NCBI GenBank assembly: GCA_937982565.1
Contig: CALJLN010000010.1
Span: forward strand, 124,001 to 188,000
DNA from: UBA2421 sp002343075
GTDB lineage: Bacteria; Planctomycetota; Phycisphaerae; Tepidisphaerales; Tepidisphaeraceae
Length of the DNA stretch: 64,000 bases
Reading direction: 5' to 3'
A model generated the notes under the pieces. The model was not told the DNA's origin and made no database searches. It was given only the letters and a program-made list of their open reading frames with translations. The translations under genes and the position numbers were made by a program. This document shows, piece by piece, positions 17,774 to 26,360 of the stretch (within the stretch, counting starts at the first letter, position 1; each line of letters begins with the position of its first letter).

Positions 17774-18226
17774 TCACGCAGCCAGCGGCTGCGTCGAGAG
17801 ATACAGGCCCAGCATGCCGCGATCCATTTCCTGCATGTCTTCAAGGGGGCCGGCAATGTCAAAGTTGCCGTCTTCGTTCTTCAGCACGCGGCGCACGGTC
17901 ATCCAGCCGACCCACTCGTGGCGGCCTTGGATGGACGGGCCGTCGCTGGCCACGAATGGCGTGATGCCGGCATAGCTGGGCAGTTCGAGGCGCACGCGGA
18001 TTTGCGTGTCGGCCTTCACGTTTTTCTCCGGGGTGCGGATTCGCACACCGCCTGCAGAGATATCGACCAGGTGCCCGAAGATCTTTCCCCCGCGGCGCTC
18101 GCCATCGAAGCGTTCGACCGAGACGCCCCGGTGGTCAAACTCATGCCGGCGAAACCTTCTTCGCTCCGGGCCGATCTTCATGGTGCAGACTTTCGATTCG
18201 CCGCGACGTTCGTACTTGGTTGCCAT
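17774..18226 (-). CDS. PilZ domain protein
   Basis: I choose the ATG at 18226, which follows an AGGAG ribosome-binding site; the open frame reaches 18268. The 150-residue product contains the PilZ cyclic-di-GMP binding signature: RRRFRRHEF (RxxxR) followed by VDISAGGVRI (D-x-S-x-x-G). Such domains act as c-di-GMP receptors controlling motility, pili or exopolysaccharide. It is monocistronic, and the pilus genes earlier in the window are a plausible but unproven target. A second PilZ protein occurs at 41880-42302. Confidence 0.82.
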   Translation of the reverse strand: MATKYERRGESKVCTMKIGPERRRFRRHEFDHRGVSVERFDGERRGGKIFGHLVDISAGGVRIRTPEKNVKADTQIRVRLELPSYAGITPFVASDGPSIQGRHEWVGWMTVRRVLKNEDGNFDIAGPLEDMQEMDRGMLGLYLSTQPLAA

Positions 18227-18284
18227 GGACGTGCTCCTGTATCCCCCTTCTGAAACAGGAATCGGCAAATCCCTGATATGACTT

Positions 18285-18617
18285 GTGTTAAAATGGGTAA
18301 TCTCGAAGGCCTGGGAATGTTTCAGTTTATCAGACGTCCCGATGAGCTGGGATTGCGATTCGCTGGCTTTTGGCGGAGAAAACCCAGGCCGGGTGGCCGT
18401 TCTTCAGCGGCGGGGCACATCCCGAGCCGCTCGTCACTGGATGCCCCCCCGAGCCGCGAGGATCGTTGCCGAGTGCGTCCGGCATCCTCTAACCCACCCT
18501 TTCCTCGAGTCTCTCGCACAAGCCTCACCCGGCGCCGGGCTGCCGGGAGACGGCCGGGCCGATCGCAAGCCTTCCGCAGACGACTTCAGTGCCCGCGCCG
18601 AAGCAACCGTCGGTTGA
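18285..18617 (+). CDS. Possible small hypothetical protein
   Basis: An open frame of 110 codons (alternative ATG at 18342) lies in the 477-bp gap between the PilZ and marR genes. The translation has a mixed composition without obvious low complexity, but has no recognised motif and no clear ribosome-binding site. Overlapping frames on both strands are also open, as is common in GC-rich DNA, so it may not be a gene. Confidence 0.2.
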   Translation: MLKWVISKAWECFSLSDVPMSWDCDSLAFGGENPGRVAVLQRRGTSRAARHWMPPRAARIVAECVRHPLTHPFLESLAQASPGAGLPGDGRADRKPSADDFSARAEATVG

Positions 18618-18663
18618 CGGCATTCAATAAGCGCATGAATTATCTCGTCTAACGATCATCCGT

Positions 18664-18692
18664 TTGACAACCGCTGTTGTAACAAGTATTTT
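18664..18692 (+). promoter_or_regulatory. marR promoter with embedded inverted repeat
   Basis: The -35 box TTGACA (18664-18669) and the -10 box TATTTT (18687-18692) are separated by 17 bp. A perfect inverted repeat ACAAC-CGCT-GTTGT (18667-18680) sits within this promoter, 24 bp before the start codon. This is where an autorepressing MarR protein would bind. Confidence 0.55.
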
Positions 18693-18703
18693 CCGCCGCA
18701 CTT

Positions 18704-19174
18704 ATGGGTAAACTCAAGGACGAGACCAAGCCAGACCGCGCCGCCGCCGTCATGTCGCTGGAGCGGACGGTGTTCCTCAGCCTGCAGAAGACTGCAGACA
18801 TCCTCATGCGCGATCTGGAAGATCTGCTCAAACCCCATTTTCTTTCGCCCACCCAGTATCATGTGCTGCGAATTCTGCGCAGCAGCAAAACTGCCGGGCT
18901 TGCCTGCCACGAAATCACCGAGCGCATGAGCACGCACGACCCCGACATGACCCGCCTGCTCGACCGCCTGGAAACCCGCAAGCTCCTGGCTCGCACGCGA
19001 CAGAAGGAAGATCGCAGGGTCATCCGCGTGCGCATCACCGCGGAGGGCCTTGGGTTGCTTCGGACGCTCGACGAGCCTGTGAAAGCAACGCACCGCCGAC
19101 AACTCGGCCATCTGGGCGACAGGCGCGTCCGGGCACTGCAGCAACTGCTCGAAAAGGCCATCGAGAGCCGCTGA
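18704..19174 (+). CDS. MarR-family transcriptional regulator
   Basis: The 156-residue product has the MarR winged helix: SPTQYHVLRIL, a recognition helix region in MSTHDPDMTRLLDRLETRKLL, and a wing ARTRQKEDRRVIRVRITAEG with the conserved D-R-R. MarR proteins are dimeric repressors released by ligands or oxidants. The gene lies just upstream of pirin and yceI genes on the same strand, an arrangement also seen elsewhere in which MarR represses pirin/YceI. Palindromes in its own promoter and upstream of the pirin gene fit that role. Confidence 0.88.
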   Translation: MGKLKDETKPDRAAAVMSLERTVFLSLQKTADILMRDLEDLLKPHFLSPTQYHVLRILRSSKTAGLACHEITERMSTHDPDMTRLLDRLETRKLLARTRQKEDRRVIRVRITAEGLGLLRTLDEPVKATHRRQLGHLGDRRVRALQQLLEKAIESR

Positions 19175-19315
19175 TTGCTCCAGTGAGCCGGCATTGCTGC
19201 TGCGCAGATTTCGCCTTTAGCTTAATTGATCCCCCTATCTCCGCACCCAAGAGACTCCCTGCGCGAACTTCTCCGACACCGTGTGCGTATGATTGACGGC
19301 AGATATTTGCGTATG

Positions 19316-19336
19316 CAACTATCGTTAAGACAGTTG
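19316..19336 (+). promoter_or_regulatory. Imperfect palindrome upstream of the pirin gene
   Basis: CAACTaTC-gttaa-GAcAGTTG forms a 21-bp imperfect palindrome 75 bp before the pirin start codon. It shares the CAAC/GTTG half-sites with the repeat in the marR promoter, so it is a candidate second MarR operator. No confident -35/-10 pair could be fixed around it. Confidence 0.4.
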
Positions 19337-19410
19337 TTTTCGCCCGGACGTTTCCGAGCGGCACACAGGAGCAGCGCAAGTGCAGGCCTGAAAGACATTT
19401 GGAGCATTTT

Positions 19411-20112
19411 ATGATTCATATCATTCGTTCCGGTGAGCGGTATCATCAAAACTTTGGCTGGCTCGACGCCCGCTGGCATTTTTCCTTCGCCGATTATCAC
19501 GACCCGGCCAACGTCAACTTCGGCCCGCTGCGCGTGTTTAATGATGACATCATCGCCGGCGGGGGCGGGTTTGATCCGCATCCGCACCGCGATATGGAAA
19601 TCATCAGCTACATCGTAGAAGGCGGGTTGCGGCACCAGGATTCGACCGGCAACGATCACATCACCACCCGCGGCGGGGTGCAGGTGATGAGCGCCGGCAA
19701 GGGAATCGTCCACAGCGAACACAATGGTTCGGAAACCGAACCGGTTCGCCTGCTGCAGATCTGGATCATGCCGCGCACCAAGCGCCTGGCACCGCGGTGG
19801 GCTACGAGGTCGTTTGACGACGCGCTGGCTGGCGGCGATTGGGTTGCGATGGTGTCGGATGGATCGATCGAGGATACGCTCACCATCGACCAGGCCGCCG
19901 CCGTCTATGTCGCCCGGCCGGCGGTGGGAAAAGTGCTGACGCATGCGCCCCGACCCGGTCGGCGCGCCTATGCTTTTGTCATCACCGGCAAGGTGACGCT
20001 TAACGGCGAAATCTTGAACGCCGGCGACCAGGCGCGCGTGGTTGACGAAACGGCGCTGAACTTTAGCGCCGTTGAAGCATCGGAGTTGATGTTGATCGAT
20101 TTGCCCGAGTAA
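19411..20112 (+). CDS. Pirin-family cupin protein
   Basis: I start at the ATG at 19411 with GGAG six bases upstream; a TTG four codons earlier is less likely. The 233-residue product is a bicupin of the YhhW type. The metal-binding His residues lie in FDPHPHRDMEIISYIVEGGLRH and GIVHSEHNG, with the glutamate in the next strand. Family members include quercetin dioxygenases and redox-sensing co-regulators. The substrate here is unknown. Regulation by the upstream MarR is likely from the layout. Confidence 0.88.
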   Translation: MIHIIRSGERYHQNFGWLDARWHFSFADYHDPANVNFGPLRVFNDDIIAGGGGFDPHPHRDMEIISYIVEGGLRHQDSTGNDHITTRGGVQVMSAGKGIVHSEHNGSETEPVRLLQIWIMPRTKRLAPRWATRSFDDALAGGDWVAMVSDGSIEDTLTIDQAAAVYVARPAVGKVLTHAPRPGRRAYAFVITGKVTLNGEILNAGDQARVVDETALNFSAVEASELMLIDLPE

Positions 20113-20125
20113 ACTCTGTTAACAC

Positions 20126-20152
20126 CCCGGCGGGGCACGGTGCTCCGCCGGG
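20126..20152 (+). terminator. GC-rich hairpin between pirin and yceI
   Basis: The arms CCCGGCGG (20126-20133) and CCGCCGGG (20145-20152) pair, with inner pairs extending the stem to about 12 bp. No T run follows. It lies 13 bp after the pirin stop and 32 bp before the yceI start, so it may partly attenuate or stabilise the message. Confidence 0.4.
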
Positions 20153-20184
20153 CTTGGCGTTTCATTGCTTTTGGAGGTTTGTTC

Positions 20185-20757
20185 ATGCAAAAGGTTGGAT
20201 TTCTCTTTGTCGCGATTGCGTTAACACTGGCCGCTGCGGCGCGATCGGCGCGGGCGGAAAGCTACACGCTCGACCCGGTTCACTCGGCGCTGCTGTTCAA
20301 GGTGAGCCATCTCGGCGCGAGCTACTCGTTTGGCGTCTTCCATTCACCGGAAGGCAAAGTGACATGGGACAGCGCCGACCCGACCAAGAGCAGCATCGAA
20401 GTTACCGCGAAGGTGGCCAACCTGAATACGTTTAACGCCAAGCGCGACGAGCATCTTCGCAGCCCCGACTTCTTCGATGCCAAGCAGTTTCCCTCGCTCA
20501 CATTCAAGAGCACATCGATCAAGTCACTGGGCGACGATCTCTACGAGGTCAGCGGCGACCTGACCATCCGCGGGACCACCAAGCCCATCACGGTCAACCT
20601 CAAGAAGATGGGCACCGCTGAAATGCGCGGCACAGTAAAAACCGGCTTCGATGGCAAGTTCACGATCAACCGAATGGACTTCGGCGTGGCGTACATGCCG
20701 CAGGGCATCGGGACAGATGTCGATGTGCACGTGGCCCTTGAAGTGAACAAGGACTGA
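20185..20757 (+). CDS. YceI-family periplasmic lipid-binding protein
   Basis: The start at 20185 follows a GGAGG ribosome-binding site seven bases away. The 190-residue product has a signal peptide cleaved after ARA near residue 24, then the YceI lipocalin-like barrel, with typical motifs YTLDPVHSALLFKVSHLG, FNAKRDEHLRSPDFFDAKQFP and GDLTIRGTTKPI. The family binds isoprenoid or other amphiphilic ligands in the periplasm and often responds to stress. The marR-pirin-yceI order suggests one regulated unit. Confidence 0.9.
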   Translation: MQKVGFLFVAIALTLAAAARSARAESYTLDPVHSALLFKVSHLGASYSFGVFHSPEGKVTWDSADPTKSSIEVTAKVANLNTFNAKRDEHLRSPDFFDAKQFPSLTFKSTSIKSLGDDLYEVSGDLTIRGTTKPITVNLKKMGTAEMRGTVKTGFDGKFTINRMDFGVAYMPQGIGTDVDVHVALEVNKD

Positions 20758-20869
20758 CCGACGCAGGCGGGTTGGTGGTTGGCGGTAGCGATATTCGCGG
20801 CGGGACGACCATGAATCTTCGTCATTTCGCTTTGTCGGCAGCCAACCATCAACCGCCCCTGTTTTGGGT

Positions 20870-21775
20870 ATGAAGATCCCCGAAATCCCCATCACCACCG
20901 ACGATTTGTTGCTGGGCGCGCTGTGGCCAGCGCTGGTTGCCACTGCGGTCGCAGCGGCGGCGGCGCTGCTGCCGCTGCGCCGGCGCGAATGGGTCGCCCC
21001 GTTGGCCGTGGCCCTCGGGTTTGCAACTGCTTACCCGATGATCAACGGAATCGCGGCGCGCTTCTGGCCCAATAGTGCCGGCGACTGGCTCTTCTGGCTT
21101 TCCATTCCAATCGCAATCGCCTCGGGCTTTATCGCGATGTGGACAGGCAGGCCGGCGGGGCGCACTCTCCTCGGCACTGTCGTCATCGCGGCAGTGCTCT
21201 ATCTCATGATGCAGCCGGCAGCGGCAAGCCGGTCGGGGGGCGAGTGGTGGTCACTGTTTGCCGTCATCGTACTGATTCTTGCTGTTGATTTGTGGTTCAT
21301 TGACTCCAGCCTGACCCATGACCGCTCGGCTGCGAGCATGCTTGGGTTTCTCGGGATTCTGTTCGGCGCGTGCGTGCTGATTCATATGTCAGGCTCGCTG
21401 AAGTGGTCGATGCAAGCCGGCGCCGCGACGGCAGCTTGTGCCGCGGTGTTTCTGCTTGCTATCCTCGGAATGCATCGCGCCACGCTCATCCCCGCCGTTG
21501 CACCAACCGCGGTGGCGATCGTGGGACTGTTATTTGCAGTCTCGATTGAGCCGTTGTTTGTGAATGTTCGGGTCAGCAATGCCCTACTGATAGCCGCCGC
21601 CCCGCCGCTGCTTTGGCTGGGTCGGTTTATTCAATTCCGGCGCGCGCCGGAATGGGTCAACTTCAGCATTCGACTTGCGTTGCCAGCCATCCCGGTCTTG
21701 ATCGCACTTGGCATCGCCGGCGCCAAGGCACTGGCCGATCTGAATGACCCCGGCAGCGGATACGAGGGGTACTGA
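20870..21775 (+). CDS. Multi-pass membrane protein of unknown function
   Basis: About 301 residues with roughly eight to nine hydrophobic helices spread over the whole length, and few charged residues. The ATG at 20870 is preferred over an in-frame TTG two codons earlier. I do not recognise a family motif. It precedes the M48 peptidase gene by 94 bp on the same strand, so the two may be coexpressed. Confidence 0.7.
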   Translation: MKIPEIPITTDDLLLGALWPALVATAVAAAAALLPLRRREWVAPLAVALGFATAYPMINGIAARFWPNSAGDWLFWLSIPIAIASGFIAMWTGRPAGRTLLGTVVIAAVLYLMMQPAAASRSGGEWWSLFAVIVLILAVDLWFIDSSLTHDRSAASMLGFLGILFGACVLIHMSGSLKWSMQAGAATAACAAVFLLAILGMHRATLIPAVAPTAVAIVGLLFAVSIEPLFVNVRVSNALLIAAAPPLLWLGRFIQFRRAPEWVNFSIRLALPAIPVLIALGIAGAKALADLNDPGSGYEGY

Positions 21776-21869
21776 CTTCGACATGGGCAACCTTCGTTGG
21801 TACAGCGATCTCGCCCGTCACTTCAGCGCCGTTTGATTTCTTCCCGCCGCGAGGCTTCAATCGCGTGCC

Positions 21870-23330
21870 GTGTCGCAAGTACTAGTTCTCCTGCTTTATG
21901 TGTTCTGGATCGTGGCGCTACCCGCGCGGGGCGCCACCCTCACCGTGAACCCGAGCCGGCTGGCCTGGTTCTGCGCAGGTTTTGCGCTGATCGTGCTCGT
22001 GCCCGCGGTCATCATTCGATATCGGGTGAGCCGGCTCGGCGCAGTGAACGCCTGGCAACTCCACCTTCGCACACTTCGGCTGATCGCCGTCTGCCGGGTG
22101 GCGATCGTGGTGTGGTTTGTTGCGGGACTATTCTATGGAGCCACGTGGGTTGAGTTCGTTCAAGGCCTGCTCGGCGGCGCGGGGAAAGTGCCGATCACGC
22201 TGCCGGGCATGCTTCTCGGCCCGCTCCCCGCGCTGGCGGCATGGGTTGGGCTTTGGTGGGCACAATACCCAGTTGATCGCCTGGCGCGCGAGCAGAGCAT
22301 TGGCCCATTGCTTGCAGAGAGCATGCCCGCACACCCCCCGCCGACACTGGCTGGCCATATCGAGTCGGGGCTGCGGCTGCAAATCCTGGCGACGGCGGTC
22401 CCGTTGCTGCTTATTTCCTTCATTCGGGATGCGATCAATCTCGTTCTTTGGACCACCAGCATCGCCGACCCGCGCGCCGCGGGCATTGAAGCAACCGTTA
22501 CGGTCGCCGCGGCGCTGATGGTGCTGGCGATTGCACCCGAGCCGCTGCGGCGCATCTTCCGCACCTCGCGCCTGCCCGCATCGGCCCTGCGCGCGAGGCT
22601 CGACGAACTCTGCCGCGCCGCCGGGACGCGCTATCGCGAAGTTCTGCTCTGGAACACCAATTACGCCATGGGCAATGCCGCGGTCATGGGCTTGCTGCCC
22701 CAGATTCGCTATGTGATGCTCAGCGACTTGCTGCTGGAAACGATGAGCGATAGCGAGATTGAGGCGGTATTCGCGCATGAGTTGGGTCATATCGTCCACC
22801 GACACACGATTTGGTACGTCGTGTTTGTGGTGAGCGTCGTAGTGGCATCCACCGCAGTCGAGGCCGCGGTGGCGCTGATAATGCACGAGATGCAGCTTAC
22901 CGCATGGGCCAGTCAGGCGATGGACTACACTTTTGCAGGTGCGATCGTCGCATTACTCATCTTGCTGTTCGGGATGTTCAGCCGCCGGCTCGAACGGCAG
23001 GCGGATGTGTATGCAGCCCGCGCGATGCAGCCGACCTCCGGCCAGCACGAACCCCGCCTTCGGCCCGTCAGCCCCGCCGGCGCCGCCGCCGTCGCCTCGG
23101 CGCTGTATCGGGCGGCGAGCATCAATCATATTCCGGTGGAAGCGCGCAGTTTTCGGCACGGAAGCATCGCGAAACGCGTTCGGTTCCTTCAAGACCTAAG
23201 TGCCCATCCCGAGCGCAGCACGGGATTCGATCGCGGGATGCGCTTCGTCTACACATTGGTGCTCGGCTCGCTGCTTTGCGGCGCTGGAGCGCTGGTTGCG
23301 ATGTATCTCTACTCACGCAACGCCATGTAG
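21870..23330 (+). CDS. M48-family membrane metallopeptidase
   Basis: This 486-residue protein has several N-terminal membrane helices (to about residue 220), a zinc site HELGH near residue 303 and a downstream third ligand in RRLERQADVYAARAM. It has hydrophobic helices between and after these. This is the HtpX/Ste24 (M48) layout; such enzymes cut misfolded or damaged membrane proteins. The start codon is GTG. The final 22 bp overlap the end of the convergent RNA methyltransferase gene. Confidence 0.85.
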   Translation: MSQVLVLLLYVFWIVALPARGATLTVNPSRLAWFCAGFALIVLVPAVIIRYRVSRLGAVNAWQLHLRTLRLIAVCRVAIVVWFVAGLFYGATWVEFVQGLLGGAGKVPITLPGMLLGPLPALAAWVGLWWAQYPVDRLAREQSIGPLLAESMPAHPPPTLAGHIESGLRLQILATAVPLLLISFIRDAINLVLWTTSIADPRAAGIEATVTVAAALMVLAIAPEPLRRIFRTSRLPASALRARLDELCRAAGTRYREVLLWNTNYAMGNAAVMGLLPQIRYVMLSDLLLETMSDSEIEAVFAHELGHIVHRHTIWYVVFVVSVVVASTAVEAAVALIMHEMQLTAWASQAMDYTFAGAIVALLILLFGMFSRRLERQADVYAARAMQPTSGQHEPRLRPVSPAGAAAVASALYRAASINHIPVEARSFRHGSIAKRVRFLQDLSAHPERSTGFDRGMRFVYTLVLGSLLCGAGALVAMYLYSRNAM

Positions 23331-24112
23331 ACCGCATGGTGCAGGATGATCCCCGCCGAGATGGCGACATTCAGCGAATCGGTGCCAAGCTGCATGGGTA
23401 TCGTCACCGCGCGATCCGCTTCGGCAAGCACATCGCCGGAAAGCCCCTGCGCCTCACTGCCAAAGAGCAGCGCAACCCGCCGGGACAGCCGCTCGACGCT
23501 AGCAAGGGGTTGGGCCTGCGGAGAGAGAACCGTCGCGATGCGTTCGACGTGCTTCGTCTTCAGCCACTGGAGGTCGGCAAGAATGTTGTCCGATTCGACA
23601 ATCGGCATGGAGAAAATCGTTCCCATCGATACGCGAATGGTCTGGCGAAAAAATGGGTCGCAACTTCGCTCGCCGATCACAACCGCTGTCGCGCCGAAGC
23701 CAGCGGCGATGCGAATCATCCCGCCTAGGTTTTCGCTGTTGTTCAGGTCGGGGCAAATCACGAGCAACACGTCACGGTCATCCGCTGCAACATCGCCGAT
23801 CCGCAGCGGTGGTGGTCGCACGCCGCAGGCGAGAATGCCGGTGTGAAATCGGTAGCCGACGATCTGGTTAACCACTGGCTGCGGCGCGACATACGCCGTG
23901 ACGTCCTCGGGCACCGCGGGCGCAAAATCGGCGAGACACCGGTCGGCAAGCAGCACGGATTCAGTGGTGAAGCGACTCTGCAGCAGACGACGAACGACAA
24001 ACTCTCCCTCGGCAATAAACCGACCATGCCGGCCGAGCAGATCGCGGTCTTTCAGGTTGCGATAGACGGCGACGCGCGGGTCGTCGAGGCTCTCGAGGTG
24101 AACAATCGCCAT
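23309..24112 (-). CDS. TrmH/SpoU-family RNA 2'-O-methyltransferase
   Basis: The 267-residue product carries the three SPOUT motifs: NSENLGGMIRIAAGFGA (motif 1), ALLFGSEAQGLS (motif 2) and SLNVAISAGIILH (motif 3). These form the knotted SAM-binding fold that methylates the 2'-O of tRNA or rRNA nucleotides. An N-terminal substrate-binding extension (LGRHGRFIAEGEFVVRRLL) resembles RlmB/TsnR-type enzymes. The exact target nucleotide cannot be determined. Confidence 0.88.
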   Translation of the reverse strand: MAIVHLESLDDPRVAVYRNLKDRDLLGRHGRFIAEGEFVVRRLLQSRFTTESVLLADRCLADFAPAVPEDVTAYVAPQPVVNQIVGYRFHTGILACGVRPPPLRIGDVAADDRDVLLVICPDLNNSENLGGMIRIAAGFGATAVVIGERSCDPFFRQTIRVSMGTIFSMPIVESDNILADLQWLKTKHVERIATVLSPQAQPLASVERLSRRVALLFGSEAQGLSGDVLAEADRAVTIPMQLGTDSLNVAISAGIILHHAVYMALRE

Positions 24113-24118
24113 CGCCCC

Positions 24119-24667
24119 TCACTTCTTGAACGCAGCGGCAGATGGGTGAAACGGCATATGCCCGCCGATCGCTGTGGCCACCGGTTCGACGGTGACGAAT
24201 GCGGTTGGATCGACCTCATGAATCGCCGCAATCGCCGCATTCCGCTTTCGCCGAGGGGCGACGATGAACAAAATCACCACTTCGCCGTCGCGGCCCTCCC
24301 CGCGCACGCTTGTCACGCCAAACCCCTCGTTGAGCAGGTTGGCCCGGAGCCGAACCGCGTGGCGCGGACTGATGCAGCGGATCAGAATCGTCCCGCTGGC
24401 GATCCATTTTTCGATCGTTATCCCGAGAACGACTCCCGCGGCAAAGCCGAAGGCGTAGCCCATCATCTTGAGCGGGCTGCCGCCCGCTTCCCGGAGCACG
24501 TGAGAGATGGCAAAAATGAACACCCCCGATTCGACCACACCGAGCAAGCCGGCGACGAGCCGATAGCCCCGGACAGTGAACATGGTCCGCACCGTGCCGA
24601 TCGACACATCAATAATCCGCAGGACAAAAATAAGTAGCGCACCGAGCAGGGTTTCCATCGTCCGCAT
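24119..24667 (-). CDS. UPF0316/DUF2179 membrane protein
   Basis: The 182-residue product has three N-terminal membrane helices (about residues 8-24, 36-58 and 66-86), with the family pattern RIIDVSIGTVRTMFTVRGYR. They are followed by a cytoplasmic DUF2179-like domain containing GFGVTSVRGEGRDGEVVILFIV and ending in the DPTAFVTVE region. The family is widespread and of unknown role, possibly a nucleotide or ion sensor. It sits 6 bp upstream of the RNA methyltransferase gene on the same strand. Confidence 0.8.
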   Translation of the reverse strand: MRTMETLLGALLIFVLRIIDVSIGTVRTMFTVRGYRLVAGLLGVVESGVFIFAISHVLREAGGSPLKMMGYAFGFAAGVVLGITIEKWIASGTILIRCISPRHAVRLRANLLNEGFGVTSVRGEGRDGEVVILFIVAPRRKRNAAIAAIHEVDPTAFVTVEPVATAIGGHMPFHPSAAAFKK

Positions 24668-24697
24668 TCTCGCCCCACATCGTGGCGAGGCAAGCGC

Positions 24698-26089
24698 CTA
24701 ACGGCGGGAACTGCTGAGCAAGCCAAAAAGCGAGCCAAGGTAATACCGGAGCTTGGCTCGACCCCGCTGCAGGCGAATGCGCAGGATCAGATCTGCACAA
24801 TCGTCTCCGGCACCGGGGCCAAGCGGTGCCAGGACTGCCAGCGCTTCATCGTACCGACCCAAATCCGAAAGCGCCACTGCCAGGTTGTGCATGACCGCAG
24901 TCGAATCACTCTGAATCTCCAACGCCCGATGGCACGCGGCGATGCCGTCATCATACTGATGACGCAGAAAATGCGCCACCGCCAGATTTTGCCACGCAAA
25001 CAGGTCGTTTGGCCGCAGGAGCGTGAGTCGCCGCAGGCACACCACCGCGGAGCGGGTTTCCGATGTATCGATCAATAAGTTAGCCAGATCGCTGAGCGTG
25101 CGCGGGTCGTCGGGCCGCAGCAGAAGTTCGGAGCGCAGGTGCGTCTTGGCTTCGATGAGCTTACCCATGCGGAGCCGAATCTGGGCCATGCGCAGGTGGG
25201 CGCGCGGAAAGGTAGGGTCGAGCTGAAGCGTCGCAAAAAACGCCTCGGCGGCCTCGGCCAGGCGGTCTTTTGCCAGCAGCCATATGCCTCGGGCGTAAAG
25301 CAGGTTGGGCGACTTCTGCATCGCACCGGGCGCAACAGTCTCCAGCTGCGCCCCGGCATCATCGCTCCGGCCAAGTTGCAGCAGCAAATCGACCAGTTCG
25401 AGCATGGCACGATCATCGCGGGGCGCTTGCCGCAGCCGGGCAAGGGCATGTTTTCGCGCCCGCTGCAACTCTCCACGGCTGCGGAAGGCGGCCGCGAGCT
25501 TCAGATGCACCTGCGGGTGGTTCGGCTGGAGCTCGAGCGTCCGCTGCCAGCAGTAGATTGCGCGATCGTAAAGCCCGCGCGCCGCGAGACTTACGCCCAT
25601 ATTAAAGTAGCAGGTGGGGCAATGTTCTTTGGCCAGCCGCCCGAGGTAAAAAGCCTGCTCGGCTTCATCGTGCTCGCTTAACTCGGTGTGGCTCGCAATC
25701 CTGATGCAGTAAGCAGATTCAAACTCGCTATCAATCGAAGTCACCTTTTCCAGGGTTTCGATCGCCTCACGGTAGCGGCCACCGCGGTGCAGGTTGACGC
25801 CCAGCCGGTAGAGCGCGGCGATGTCATCCGGTTCGAGTTGCAGCGCTTGCTTGTAAGCATCGATCGCTTCGTCGCTGCGGCCCAGCTCATCGAGGGTTAA
25901 CGCCAGATTGTAGAGCCAGCCGGCGTTGTACGGGTTGATTCCGACAGCGGCCTGCAGCTCTTCCAGTGCCTCATCGAGCTTCCGCTGTTCGAATAGCTCG
26001 GCGGCGCGCTCGACTCTTCGCTCGGCATCTGTCCAATCGTTGCGTTCCATAGGGACCACAGAAAGAGGCACCGCTTGCGTCGCAGCCAT
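24698..26089 (-). CDS. Tetratricopeptide repeat protein
   Basis: The 463-residue product consists almost wholly of TPR units, about ten to eleven, from residue 25 to 440 (for example NPYNAGWLYNLALTLDELGR and ALQLEPDDIAALYRLGVNL). It has neither a signal peptide nor a membrane helix, so it is probably a cytoplasmic scaffold. It has no catalytic domain. The 271-bp divergent region to the HEAT protein gene shows no confident promoter. Confidence 0.85.
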   Translation of the reverse strand: MAATQAVPLSVVPMERNDWTDAERRVERAAELFEQRKLDEALEELQAAVGINPYNAGWLYNLALTLDELGRSDEAIDAYKQALQLEPDDIAALYRLGVNLHRGGRYREAIETLEKVTSIDSEFESAYCIRIASHTELSEHDEAEQAFYLGRLAKEHCPTCYFNMGVSLAARGLYDRAIYCWQRTLELQPNHPQVHLKLAAAFRSRGELQRARKHALARLRQAPRDDRAMLELVDLLLQLGRSDDAGAQLETVAPGAMQKSPNLLYARGIWLLAKDRLAEAAEAFFATLQLDPTFPRAHLRMAQIRLRMGKLIEAKTHLRSELLLRPDDPRTLSDLANLLIDTSETRSAVVCLRRLTLLRPNDLFAWQNLAVAHFLRHQYDDGIAACHRALEIQSDSTAVMHNLAVALSDLGRYDEALAVLAPLGPGAGDDCADLILRIRLQRGRAKLRYYLGSLFGLLSSSRR

Positions 26090-26360
26090 CGCGGTTGCGG
26101 ACTCATAATTTACGCCCGAAGACTACCCGATTTCAAGCATGAAATGTTGCACCACCCCAGGCAAACCTGTGTCAAGCAAAATTACGCCGAATCGCGGCAA
26201 AGATTCCCGGGCCGGTTGCCCCGCAATCGCTTGCCCGGCGGCTGAAATCGGTTAGTTTGCTCGCTTACACACCTCCGCGATCGGCCACCGGCGGCCGCAC
26301 ACGCCCTTGCGGTGGGCGCTCGGGAGGATCTTAGGCCAGTCAGTTCGCGTCGGCAAAGAT

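Noticed and set aside
22128..22886. Minus-strand frame of 252 codons opposite the M48 peptidase
   Set aside because: His/Arg/Gln-rich shadow translation; the plus strand has a complete zinc protease.
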